NCBI RefSeq assembly: GCF_003391135.1 | Contig: NZ_CP031455.1 | Location: 7,653,501 to 7,717,500 of the forward strand | Direction: 5' to 3' | Length of the DNA: 64,000 nt | Source of the DNA: Streptoverticillium olivoreticuli subsp. olivoreticuli | GTDB lineage: Bacteria > Actinomycetota > Actinomycetes > Streptomycetales > Streptomycetaceae | Part shown: positions 56,472 through 64,000 of the stretch, piece by piece | Layout: each line of letters begins with the position of its first letter | Numbering within the stretch: position 1 is the first letter of the stretch | Position numbers and translations under genes: made by a program | Notes under the pieces: model-generated | Told to the model about the DNA's origin: nothing | What the model saw: only the letters and a program-made list of their open reading frames with translations | Database searches by the model: none

Positions 56472-57977
56472 TCAGTGGTGCGGGTGGGCGGCCTGCGCCT
56501 CCTGGATCTTCTGCCAGGACTTGGGCCGGGCCGGGGCCTTGAGCGACTTGGCGGACTTCCCCGCCTTGCCCGCCGTGGCGTTCGGCGACACGGCCGGCTT
56601 CGACGTGGAGAACAGCCAGGTGTCGAAGAGCTGCGCCAGCGGCTTGCCGGAGACCTTCTCGGCGAACGTCGCGAAGTCCTGCACCGAGGCGTTGCCGTAC
56701 TTGTTCGCGGCCGTCCACCCCTGGAGGATCTCGAAGAACGTCTTGTCCCCGACCTTGGTGCGCAGCGCCTGGAGCGCGAGGGCGCCCCGGTCGTAGACGG
56801 CGCGGTCGAACTGCTTGTCCGCGCCCGGGTCGCCCGGCTTCACCGTCCAGAAGGCGTTGTCGGCGGGCACCCCGTTGTAGATGTAGTCGGCGAGTTCCTG
56901 GGTGGTGCCCTCGCCCTCCTTCTCCGACCACAGCCACTGGGCGTAGGTGGCGAAGCCCTCGTTGATCCAGATGTTCTTCCAGTCCTTCACCGAGACGCTG
57001 TCGCCGAACCACTGGTGGGCGAGCTCGTGCACGATCAGGGAGGTGTTGGCGCCGTTGCGGAAGCTGGAGGGGCTGTAGTATGGCCGGGTCTGGGTCTCCA
57101 GCGCGTAGCCCGTCTTGACGTTGGGCACATAGCCGCCGACCGCGGTGAAGGGGTACGGCCCGAAGAGCGAGCTCTCCCAGTCGATGATCTCGGGGGTGCG
57201 CTCGACGCTCGCCCGCACGGCCGGGGCGTTCTCGCCGAGGTCCTTGCTGTAGGCGTTGAGGACCGGCAGCCCGTTGGCGGTGGTGTCCTGCGTGATGTCG
57301 AACTTGCCCACCGCGAGCGTGGTGAGGTACGTCGCCTGCGGCTTGGAGGAGCGCCAGTTGTAGCGCGTCCAGCCGAGCTTGGAGCTCTGCGAGGTGAGGA
57401 TGCCGTTGCTGACGGTCTGATAGCCGTCCGGCACCGACACCGAGATGTCGAACGTGGCCTTGTCCGTCGGGTGGTCGTTGCTGGGGAACCACCAGGCCGC
57501 GCCCTCCGGTTCCTGCGCCACGACCGCGCCGTCCGGGGTGCGGTTCCAGGCGGTGAAGCCCGCGACCTTGACCTCGGAGGGGGTGCCGCTGTAGCGGACG
57601 ACCACGCTGATGTCCTTGCCCTTGGGGAGGGCGGCGGACGGGGTGATCTCCAGCTCGTGGACGCCCGACTTGGCGAACGTGGCCTTCTTGCCGTTGACCA
57701 GGACCTCGTTGACGTCGAGCAGGAAGTCCAGGTTGAAGCGGGACAGGTCCTGGGTGGTGGTGGCGAGCAGGGTCGCCGTGCCCTCCAGCTTGTCCGACTT
57801 CGGCTGGTACTTCAGCCTCAGGTCGTAGTGGGAGACGTGGTATCCGCCGTTCCCGGAGTCGGGGTAGTAGGAGTCCCCGACGCCTGGGGCACCCGGCGTG
57901 GGCTCGGCGGCCGACGCGGGGATCGCCAGCAGCAGGCAGACGGCGGCCGCGCCCGGAACGATGAGTCTGTGACGCAC
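56472..57977 (-). CDS. Secreted M1-family metallopeptidase
   Basis: 501 residues from GTG 57977 with GGAG upstream. The signal peptide MRHRLIVPGAAAVCLLLAIP has an ASAAEP cleavage region. The zinc site is VHELAHQWFGDSV (H317, E318, H321) with third ligand E340 in WINEGFATYAQWLW. The aminopeptidase GxMEN loop appears as KTGYALETQTRP. The enzyme is shorter than PepN-type proteins (about 850 residues) because the C-terminal helical domain is missing, as is usual for secreted actinobacterial M1 peptidases. It trims peptides outside the cell. A lysine- and alanine-rich tail ends with HPHH. It is divergent from the X-Pro peptidase gene. Confidence 0.93.
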   Translation of the reverse strand: MRHRLIVPGAAAVCLLLAIPASAAEPTPGAPGVGDSYYPDSGNGGYHVSHYDLRLKYQPKSDKLEGTATLLATTTQDLSRFNLDFLLDVNEVLVNGKKATFAKSGVHELEITPSAALPKGKDISVVVRYSGTPSEVKVAGFTAWNRTPDGAVVAQEPEGAAWWFPSNDHPTDKATFDISVSVPDGYQTVSNGILTSQSSKLGWTRYNWRSSKPQATYLTTLAVGKFDITQDTTANGLPVLNAYSKDLGENAPAVRASVERTPEIIDWESSLFGPYPFTAVGGYVPNVKTGYALETQTRPYYSPSSFRNGANTSLIVHELAHQWFGDSVSVKDWKNIWINEGFATYAQWLWSEKEGEGTTQELADYIYNGVPADNAFWTVKPGDPGADKQFDRAVYDRGALALQALRTKVGDKTFFEILQGWTAANKYGNASVQDFATFAEKVSGKPLAQLFDTWLFSTSKPAVSPNATAGKAGKSAKSLKAPARPKSWQKIQEAQAAHPHH

Positions 57978-58163
57978 GAGTCACTCCAACTCGTAGAGGA
58001 GAACGATCACTCGGAGCCTATGTACTCACTGTGGAGGAGGGTATGTCCATGGGGCGGTCGACATGCGAACGTCATACGCCTGTCATCAGTTGTGTTTCCG
58101 GCCACCTCGTGAGACTGCTCGCATCCCCTTCTGCACGGCCGTCGGCCGCGCTACGGTCCGGCG

Positions 58164-60143
58164 ATGCGCACACGTCCGCGGGACACCGCCCGCATACCCT
58201 GGACCGCAACCGTACTGGCGGCCGTCGCCGCCCTGTTGGCCGTGCTCGTCGCACCGGCGGGCGCGGCGACCGCGACCCCCGGCGGAGCGAAGCCGAAGGA
58301 GAGCAGACCCGTCTACTCGTACGACCGTGCCGTGCGCGAGTCCGTATGGGTGGACATCAAGGTCGACGGTGACGGTGACGGACGGTCCGACCGGGTCGCC
58401 GTCGACATCATCCGCCCCCGAGAGCCCGCCGAACAGGGCCGCCGGGTGCCGGTGATCATGGATGCCAGCCCGTACTACTCCTGCTGCGGCCGGGGCAACG
58501 AAAGCCAGAAGAAGACCTATGACGCACAGGGCAACCCCGTGCAGTTCCCGCTGTATTACGACAACTACTTCGTCCCGCGCGGCTATGCCGTCGCCCTGGT
58601 CGACCTGGCCGGAACCAATCGCTCCGACGGCTGTGTCGACATCGGCGGCCGCTCCGACATCCGCTCCGCGAAGGCGGTCGTCGACTGGCTGAACGGCCGC
58701 GCCCGCGGCTACAGCAGCCGCACCGGGCGGACGGCCGTCACGGCCGACTGGACCACCGGCGCCGTCGGGATGATCGGCAAGAGCTATGACGGCACCGTCG
58801 CCAACGGCGTCGCCGCCACCGGTGTCGAGGGCCTGAAGACCATCGTCCCGATCGGGGCGATCAGTTCCTGGTACGACTACTACTTCGCCAAGGGCGCCGC
58901 CCTCTACGACGGCGGCCCCGACGGGCTCTCGGACCGCATCGAGAGCCCCGAGGCGCGCACCCGCTGCCAGGCCGTCCAGCGCAAGCTCGCCGAGGGCGCA
59001 CCGCGCAACGGCGACCGGACCCCGCTGTGGAGCGAGCGCGACTACGTCAAGGACGCCGACAAGGTGCGCGCCAGCGTCTTCGTCGTCCACGGCGCGCAGG
59101 ACCTCAACGTCCGCACCAAGCACTTCGGCCAGTGGTGGGACGCGCTCGCGCAGCAGGGCGTGGAGCGCAAGATCTGGCTGTCGCAGACCGGGCACGTCGA
59201 CCCCTTCGACTTCCGCCGCGACGCCTGGGTGCCCACCCTGCACCGCTGGTTCGACCACTACCTCCTCGGCTACGCCAACGGCATCGAGCGCGAGCCCATG
59301 GCCGACATCGAGCGCGCCCCCGACCAGTGGTCCACCGACCGCGTCTGGCCGCCGAGCGGCACCCGGACCACCGCGCTCCGCCCGGCCGCGGGCCCCGTCG
59401 CCGGCGTCGGCACCCTGGGTCTCGCGCCCGCACCGTCCGGCACCACCGCTTCCTTCACCGACGACCCGAAGCTGAACGAGGGCGACTGGTCCGCCCACAT
59501 CGACGAATCCACCCCCGGCAAGGCCGGGTTCACCACCGGACCGCTCGTCCGCGACCTGCGGCTGTCCGGCTCCTCCACCGTCCGCCTCACCGTCACCCCG
59601 TCCACCGCCTCCGCCCACCTCTCCGCCGTCCTGGTGGACCTCGGCCCGGCCACCATCCGCAACTACGCGGCCGACGGCGAGGGCATCCGCACCCTGACCG
59701 ACAGCAGCTGCTGGGGGAGCGGCACCCCCGGTGACACCGGCTGCTTCAAGAACACCGCGGCCGACACCGAGCAGGTCGGGTACACCGTCTTCAGCCGCGG
59801 CTGGGCCGATCTCGGCCACTACGCCGGAGGCAAGGCGCGCCCGCTGACCCCCGGCAAGCCGTACACCCTCACCCTGGACCTGGCCGCCACCGACCACGTC
59901 GTCCCGGCGGGCCACCGCCTCGCCCTGATCGTCGCGGGCACCGACGCAGGGCTCATCGAGCCCGCCGCCACCAGCCCGCGGCTGACGGTGGACCTCGGCC
60001 GCACCTCCGCCGAGCTGCCGTTCGTCGGGGGACGCGCGGCCTTCGCCCGCGCGACGGCCGGCGGCCACCGCCCCGTGCCGCACCCGGGCACCCCGCCGTA
60101 CGGCTTCCGCCCGTCGGCGCCGTCCCACGTGCCGGCCTCCTGA
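58164..60143 (+). CDS. Secreted Xaa-Pro dipeptidyl-peptidase/CocE-type serine hydrolase
   Basis: 659 residues from ATG 58164; no clear ribosome-binding site precedes it. The signal region TATVLAAVAALLAVLVAPAG has cleavage near residue 35. The alpha/beta-hydrolase domain has VGMIGKSYDGTVANG (nucleophile S207), VHGAQDLNV (D313) and SQTGHVDPF (H344). A C-terminal galactose-binding-like beta domain (about 400-620) is typical of X-prolyl dipeptidyl aminopeptidases and cocaine esterase (CocE/NonD family). By analogy with S15 peptidases it removes X-Pro dipeptides from proline-rich peptides such as collagen fragments, which would complement the secreted collagenase in this window. The substrate is inferred. 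Confidence 0.9.
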   Translation: MRTRPRDTARIPWTATVLAAVAALLAVLVAPAGAATATPGGAKPKESRPVYSYDRAVRESVWVDIKVDGDGDGRSDRVAVDIIRPREPAEQGRRVPVIMDASPYYSCCGRGNESQKKTYDAQGNPVQFPLYYDNYFVPRGYAVALVDLAGTNRSDGCVDIGGRSDIRSAKAVVDWLNGRARGYSSRTGRTAVTADWTTGAVGMIGKSYDGTVANGVAATGVEGLKTIVPIGAISSWYDYYFAKGAALYDGGPDGLSDRIESPEARTRCQAVQRKLAEGAPRNGDRTPLWSERDYVKDADKVRASVFVVHGAQDLNVRTKHFGQWWDALAQQGVERKIWLSQTGHVDPFDFRRDAWVPTLHRWFDHYLLGYANGIEREPMADIERAPDQWSTDRVWPPSGTRTTALRPAAGPVAGVGTLGLAPAPSGTTASFTDDPKLNEGDWSAHIDESTPGKAGFTTGPLVRDLRLSGSSTVRLTVTPSTASAHLSAVLVDLGPATIRNYAADGEGIRTLTDSSCWGSGTPGDTGCFKNTAADTEQVGYTVFSRGWADLGHYAGGKARPLTPGKPYTLTLDLAATDHVVPAGHRLALIVAGTDAGLIEPAATSPRLTVDLGRTSAELPFVGGRAAFARATAGGHRPVPHPGTPPYGFRPSAPSHVPAS

Positions 60144-60147
60144 ACGA

Positions 60148-60182
60148 CCGCGCGGTCCCGCCCCGGTGGCGGGATCGCGCGG
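60148..60182 (+). terminator. Terminator after the X-Pro peptidase gene
   Basis: CCGCGCGGTCCCGCC and GGCGGGATCGCGCGG pair over 15 bases with one G-U, loop CCGGT, starting five bases after the stop codon. Confidence 0.85.
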
Positions 60183-60195
60183 GTGTCACAGGTCG

Positions 60196-60242
60196 CCCAT
60201 AGAAAAAACTGTTATGGGACCGGGCCCTCGAGCGGTTAGAGT
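60196..60242 (+). promoter_or_regulatory. Probable promoter and inverted repeat of the ABC-F gene
   Basis: CCCATA-N11-TATGGG (60196-60218) is a perfect inverted repeat around an A-rich loop. A -10-like TAGAGT (60237-60242) ends nine bases before the ATG, so the mRNA is probably leaderless. The repeat would sit at the -35 side, suitable for an operator. Confidence 0.4.
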
Positions 60243-60251
60243 CGGCGCATC

Positions 60252-61889
60252 ATGAGCGCCACCCTCGTCGCCAAGGACCTCGCAGCCGGACACGGCGACC
60301 GCACCCTCTTCGCCGGGCTCGACCTCGTCGTCGCCCCCGGCGACGTCATCGGACTGGTCGGCGCCAACGGCGCGGGCAAGTCGACCCTGCTGAGGCTGCT
60401 CGCGGGCCTGGCCACCCCGGAGGAGGGCGCCGTCCGGCTCAGCCCGCCCACCGCGACCGTCGGCCACCTGCCCCAGGAGCCCGAGCGCCGCCCCGGGGAG
60501 ACCGTGCGGGCCTTCCTCGCCCGCCGCACCGGCGTCGCCGAGGCGCAGGCCGCCCTCGACGCCGCCACCCAGGCACTGGTGGACGGCGCCCCGGGCGCCG
60601 ACGACGCCTACGCCCACAGCCTCGACCGCTGGCTCGACCTCGGCGGCGCCGACCTGGAGGAGCGCGCCGAGGAGGTCACCGGCTCCCTCGGCCTCACCGT
60701 CGGCCTCGACCGGCCCATGACCGCGCTCTCCGGCGGCCAGGCCGCCCGCGCCGGCCTCGCCTCGCTGCTGCTCAGCCGCTACGACGTCTTCCTCCTCGAC
60801 GAGCCCACCAACGACCTCGACCTGGACGGCCTGGCCCGTCTGGAGTCCTTCGTCACCGGGCTGCGCGCGGGCACCGTCCTCGTCAGCCACGACCGCGAGT
60901 TCCTCGCCCGCACGGTCGACAAGGTGCTCGAGCTCGACCTCGCCCAGCAGCAGATCACCCTCTACGGCGGTGGCTACACCGCCTATCTGGAGGAGCGCGA
61001 GACCGCCCGCCGGCACGCCCGCGAGGCCTACGAGGAGTACGCCGACACCCGCGCCGGCCTGGAGGCCCGCGCCCGCACCCAGCGGAACTGGATGGAGAAG
61101 GGCGTCAAGAACGCCCGCCGCAAGGCCACCGACAACGACAAGATCGGCCGCAAGTTCCGCACCGAGTCCACCGAGAAGCAGGCCGCCAAGGCCCGGCAGA
61201 CCGAGCGGCTCATCGAGCGCCTGGACGTGGTCGAGGAGCCCCGCAAGGAGTGGGAGCTGCGCATGGAGATCGCCGCCGCGCCCCGCTCCGGCGCGGTCGT
61301 GGCCACCCTGCGCGGCGCCGAGGTCCGCCGCGGCGCCTTCACCTTCGGCCCCGCCGACCTCCAGATCGACTGGGCCGACCGGGTCGCGATCACGGGCGCC
61401 AACGGCTCCGGCAAGTCCACGCTCCTCGCCGCGCTCCTGGGCCGCCTGCCGCTCGACGCGGGAGCCGCGGCGCTCGGCCCCGGCGTCGTCGTCGGCGAGG
61501 TCGACCAGGCGCGCGCCCTCTTCTTCGGGACCGAGGCGCTGCTGGACGCCTTCGAGGCGGCCGTGCCCGAGCTGGAGCCCGCCGACGTCCGGACGCTGCT
61601 CGCGAAGTTCGGGCTGAAGGCCGCCCATGTGCTGCGCCCGGCCGCCACCCTCTCCCCGGGCGAGCGGACCCGCGCCGCCCTCGCGCTGCTCCAGGCCCGT
61701 GGCGTCAATCTGCTGGTCCTGGACGAGCCCACCAACCACCTCGACCTGCCGGCCATCGAGCAGTTGGAGTCCGCGCTCGCGTCGTACGAGGGGACGCTGC
61801 TGCTCGTCACCCACGACCGCCGGATGCTCGATGCCGTCCACACCACCCGCCGCATCGAGGTCGCGGACGGCCGTCTCACAGAGAACTGA
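60252..61889 (+). CDS. ABC-F family ATPase (ribosome-associated)
   Basis: 545 residues from ATG 60252. It has two ATP-binding cassettes and no membrane domain: Walker A GANGAGKST (37-45), signature LSGGQAAR and LLDEPTNDLDLDGLAR in the first half; GANGSGKST, LSPGERTR and LVLDEPTNHLDLPAIEQ in the second. The inter-domain linker (about 245-340) is rich in charged residues (RNWMEKGVKNARRKATDNDK), the P-site tRNA interaction motif region. ABC-F proteins bind the ribosomal E site and relieve stalling; some protect against ribosome antibiotics. Which role applies here is unknown. The transcript is probably leaderless, so the attenuator leader common for resistance-type ABC-F genes is absent. Confidence 0.93.
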   Translation: MSATLVAKDLAAGHGDRTLFAGLDLVVAPGDVIGLVGANGAGKSTLLRLLAGLATPEEGAVRLSPPTATVGHLPQEPERRPGETVRAFLARRTGVAEAQAALDAATQALVDGAPGADDAYAHSLDRWLDLGGADLEERAEEVTGSLGLTVGLDRPMTALSGGQAARAGLASLLLSRYDVFLLDEPTNDLDLDGLARLESFVTGLRAGTVLVSHDREFLARTVDKVLELDLAQQQITLYGGGYTAYLEERETARRHAREAYEEYADTRAGLEARARTQRNWMEKGVKNARRKATDNDKIGRKFRTESTEKQAAKARQTERLIERLDVVEEPRKEWELRMEIAAAPRSGAVVATLRGAEVRRGAFTFGPADLQIDWADRVAITGANGSGKSTLLAALLGRLPLDAGAAALGPGVVVGEVDQARALFFGTEALLDAFEAAVPELEPADVRTLLAKFGLKAAHVLRPAATLSPGERTRAALALLQARGVNLLVLDEPTNHLDLPAIEQLESALASYEGTLLLVTHDRRMLDAVHTTRRIEVADGRLTEN

Positions 61890-62193
61890 CAGGGTCGGAA
61901 ACCGCAACAGCCCGTCCGGGTGAAGCGGTGTCCGAAAACAAACCCAGGTACAGGCCAATGTTTGGCCAAGCGATGACCATGGCGGACGGGGCGACGCGCC
62001 GTGCTCGGTCGTCCCCAGGCCCCGCCCGGTGGCGGATTTGAACTGCTGATGGGGATGCTCCAGCAGGTGTTCGATTTGCGGAATGTTGGCTTCGTCATGC
62101 GAACCCTGCGCCGGGGGGCGGCGTCTGTGGTGGCGGACGTCCCGAGGGCGTCCGTTCCACCCGCCGTCGAATTAAGGCGAATAGAGGCGTACC
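61890..62193. other. Leader region before the Pls-type gene, no gene recognised
   Basis: These 304 bases are without a credible frame. A perfect GGCCAA-TGT-TTGGCC palindrome lies at 61953-61967 and a short AGCCCGTCCGG repeat fragment at 61908. GAGG at 62184-62187 is the ribosome-binding site of the next gene. The promoter of the synthetase gene is expected here. Confidence 0.5.
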
Positions 62194-64000
62194 GATGTCC
62201 CCGTCCCTTTCCGGCCCACAACCCGGCACACAGGACCCCCCTGTGGGGCAGGCCCGCTACCGCAGTGCCCCGGCACCGCACCCGCGCACCCTGCTCGACG
62301 TACTCGGCACCACGATCGCCGCACATCCCGAGGCCCTCGCCCTCGACACCGGCACCGAGGCCCTCACCTACCGAGCCCTGAGGGACGAGATCACCGCCCG
62401 CGCCGACCGGCTGCGCCGCGCCGGCATCGGCCCCGGCGACCGCGTCGGCATCCGCATCCCCTCGGGCACCGCCGAGCTGTATCTGGCCATCCTCTCCGTG
62501 CTGGCCTGCGGCGCCGCCTATGTGCCGGTCGACGCGGACGACCCCGAGGAGCGCGCCACCACCGTCTTCGGCGAGGCGGGCGTCTGCGTCGTCCTCGGCG
62601 CCGACGGCCTCCACACGGCCGGACCCGTCCCCCCCTCGCGGACGCAGCGGCCGGAGCCGCTCCCGCAGGACGACGCCTGGATCATCTTCACCTCCGGCTC
62701 CACCGGCGCCCCCAAGGGCGTCGCCGTCACCCACCGCAGCGCCGCCGCGTTCGTCGACGCCGAGGCCGCGCTGTTCCTCCAGGGCAGCCCGCTGGGCCCC
62801 GGCGACCGGGTGCTGGCCGGACTGTCCGTGGCCTTCGACGCCTCCTGCGAGGAGATGTGGCTGGCCTGGCGGTACGGCGCCTGCCTCGTTCCCGCTCCCC
62901 GCGCCCTGGTCCGCGCCGGTCACGAACTCGGCCCCTGGCTGGTCGAGCGGGGCATCACCGTGGTGTCCACCGTGCCCACCCTCGCGGCACTGTGGCCCCC
63001 GGAGTGCCTGGACCGGGTGCGGCTGCTGATCGTCGGCGGCGAGGCCTGCCCCGCCGCGCTCGTCGACCGCTTCGCCGTGCCCGGCCGCGAGATGTGGAAC
63101 ACCTACGGCCCGACCGAGACCACCGTCGTCGCCTGCGCCGCCCGGATGCACCCCGGCGAGCCCGTCCGCATCGGCCTTCCGCTCAACGGCTGGGAACTGG
63201 CCGTCGTGGACGAGACCGGGGCGCCCGTGCCCTTCGGCGCCGAGGGCGAGCTCGTCATCGCGGGCGCGGGCAACGCCCGCTACCTCGACCCGGTCAAGGA
63301 CGCCGACCGCTACAGTCCCTCCGCCGCCCTGGACACCGACCGCGCCTACCGCACCGGCGACCTCGTCCGCGCCGACCCCGAGGGCCTGGTCTTCGCGGGC
63401 CGCGCCGACGACCAGATCAAGATCGGCGGACGCCGCCTCGAACTGGGCGAGATCGACGCCGCGCTCAGCGCCCTGCCCGGCGTCCAGGGCGCCGCCGCGG
63501 CCGTACGCACCACCCCGGCGGGCGGCAAACTCCTCGTCGGCTATGTGCTGCCGGACGGCGGCTACGAACGGCACAAGGCGAGAGCTCTGCTGGCCGAGCG
63601 GCTGCCCGCCGCCCTGGTCCCCGTCCTCGCCGAGGTCGGGGAACTGCCCACCCGCACCTCCGGCAAGGTCGACCGCGACGCCCTGCCGTGGCCGCTGCCG
63701 CAGACCGCCGAGGACGGCGAGGAACTGCACGGCACCGCCGCCCGCCTGGCCCACCTGTGGGAACAGCTGCTCGGCACCCGGCCCACCGCCGAATCCGACT
63801 TCGTCTCCCTGGGCGGCACCAGCCTCACCGCCGCCCGCATGGCGTCCTCGCTGCGCGAGCACCACCCCGGCGTCTCCGTCGCGGGCCTCTACCGGCACCC
63901 CGTCCTGCGCGACATGGCCGACCACATCGACTCCCTCGCCCCCGCGCGCACCACGGGCCCCGCGCCCGAGGTGCGCCCCGTGCGCCCCTTGCGGCGCCGC
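62194..64000 (+). CDS. Pls/PosA-type nonribosomal peptide synthetase (5' part; continues beyond window)
   Basis: 602 residues are visible from ATG 62194. Adenylation domain (about 30-500): WIIFTSGSTGAPKGVAV (A3, 162-178), AFDAS with D215 (binds the alpha-amino group), WNTYGPTETTVVA (A5), YRTGDLVR (A7), RADDQIKIGGRRLELGEIDA (A8) and SGKVDRDAL with K491 (A10). Carrier domain (about 510-585): FVSLGGTSLTAARMASSL with phosphopantetheine serine S543. The protein resembles the epsilon-poly-lysine synthetase group, in which A and T domains are followed by transmembrane segments and tandem acyltransferase-like domains that polymerise one amino acid without a condensation module. That C-terminal part is outside the window. 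The amino acid used cannot be read with confidence. Confidence 0.88.

Noticed and set aside
61028..63925. Long minus-strand frame opposite the ABC-F and Pls-type genes
   Set aside because: It is a low-complexity shadow; both plus-strand genes have intact family motifs.
1..64000. CRISPR arrays, rRNA genes, complete insertion sequences, replication origins
   Set aside because: No regularly spaced repeats, rRNA motifs, intact transposase with terminal repeats, or DnaA-box cluster was seen.

Overview
The DNA is very GC-rich and its coding regions have C or G at most third codon positions. GTG and TTG starts are frequent, and the window holds an SsgA-family sporulation protein, a TTA (bldA-type) codon, a Pls/PosA-type synthetase and many secreted hydrolases. 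Together these point to a Streptomyces chromosome, probably the genus itself or a close relative. Nearly the whole window is coding, with genes on both strands.

Layout. 1-8.6 kb: metabolic genes (a TPP enzyme cut by the window edge, a lysine-free aminotransferase-fold protein, a metallo-beta-lactamase-fold hydrolase, a GNAT, a DUF89 phosphatase, an amino-acid permease, an SDR with its TetR regulator). 8.7-26.3 kb: a secreted M9-type collagenase with a TTA codon, a Tat-exported flavoprotein, small housekeeping genes, a fatty-acyl-CoA ligase, a LysR/symporter pair, a secreted sialidase, a MarR/quinone-reductase pair with two matched operators, an orphan fdhD and a DUF2254 membrane protein. 26.4-29.0 kb: a tRNA-Leu(GAG) whose 3' end is duplicated 2.5 kb downstream. 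The two copies bracket a lower-GC island remnant that carries a secreted CdtB-like nuclease fused to a ricin-type lectin domain, plus a dead IS30-type transposase fragment. 29.1-30.6 kb: an MFS transporter.

30.6-41.3 kb looks like a small uncharacterised biosynthetic locus. A seven-gene, mostly translationally coupled minus-strand operon encodes an alpha/beta hydrolase, a stand-alone aminoacyl-AMP ligase, a carrier protein, two acyl-CoA-dehydrogenase-fold flavoproteins, an exporter and a flavin reductase. Two class-A FAD monooxygenases lie next to it. The proposed chemistry is loading of an amino acid on the carrier, oxidation while tethered, tailoring and export.

41.6-49.5 kb: a DMT transporter, endonuclease V, a YciI protein, an orphan histidine kinase, an SsgA-like protein preceded by a Crp-type site, a GT-C membrane protein, inorganic pyrophosphatase, a DapA-family lyase and a YjbR protein. 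49.6-55.4 kb: a beta-oxidation cluster (CaiB, acyl-CoA dehydrogenase, thiolase, FadB) behind a 22-bp pseudopalindrome. 55.6-64 kb: a MerR regulator, two secreted peptidases, an ABC-F protein, and the 5' part of a Pls/PosA-type synthetase that runs off the window.

A composite inverted-repeat element occurs five times just downstream of genes. In at least two cases, probably three, it supplies the C-terminal codons and stop of the adjacent gene. The most unusual items are the CdtB-lectin fusion on the tRNA island, the carrier-tethered oxidation operon and the lysine-free aminotransferase. All function statements rest on sequence reading and family knowledge; no database search was run.
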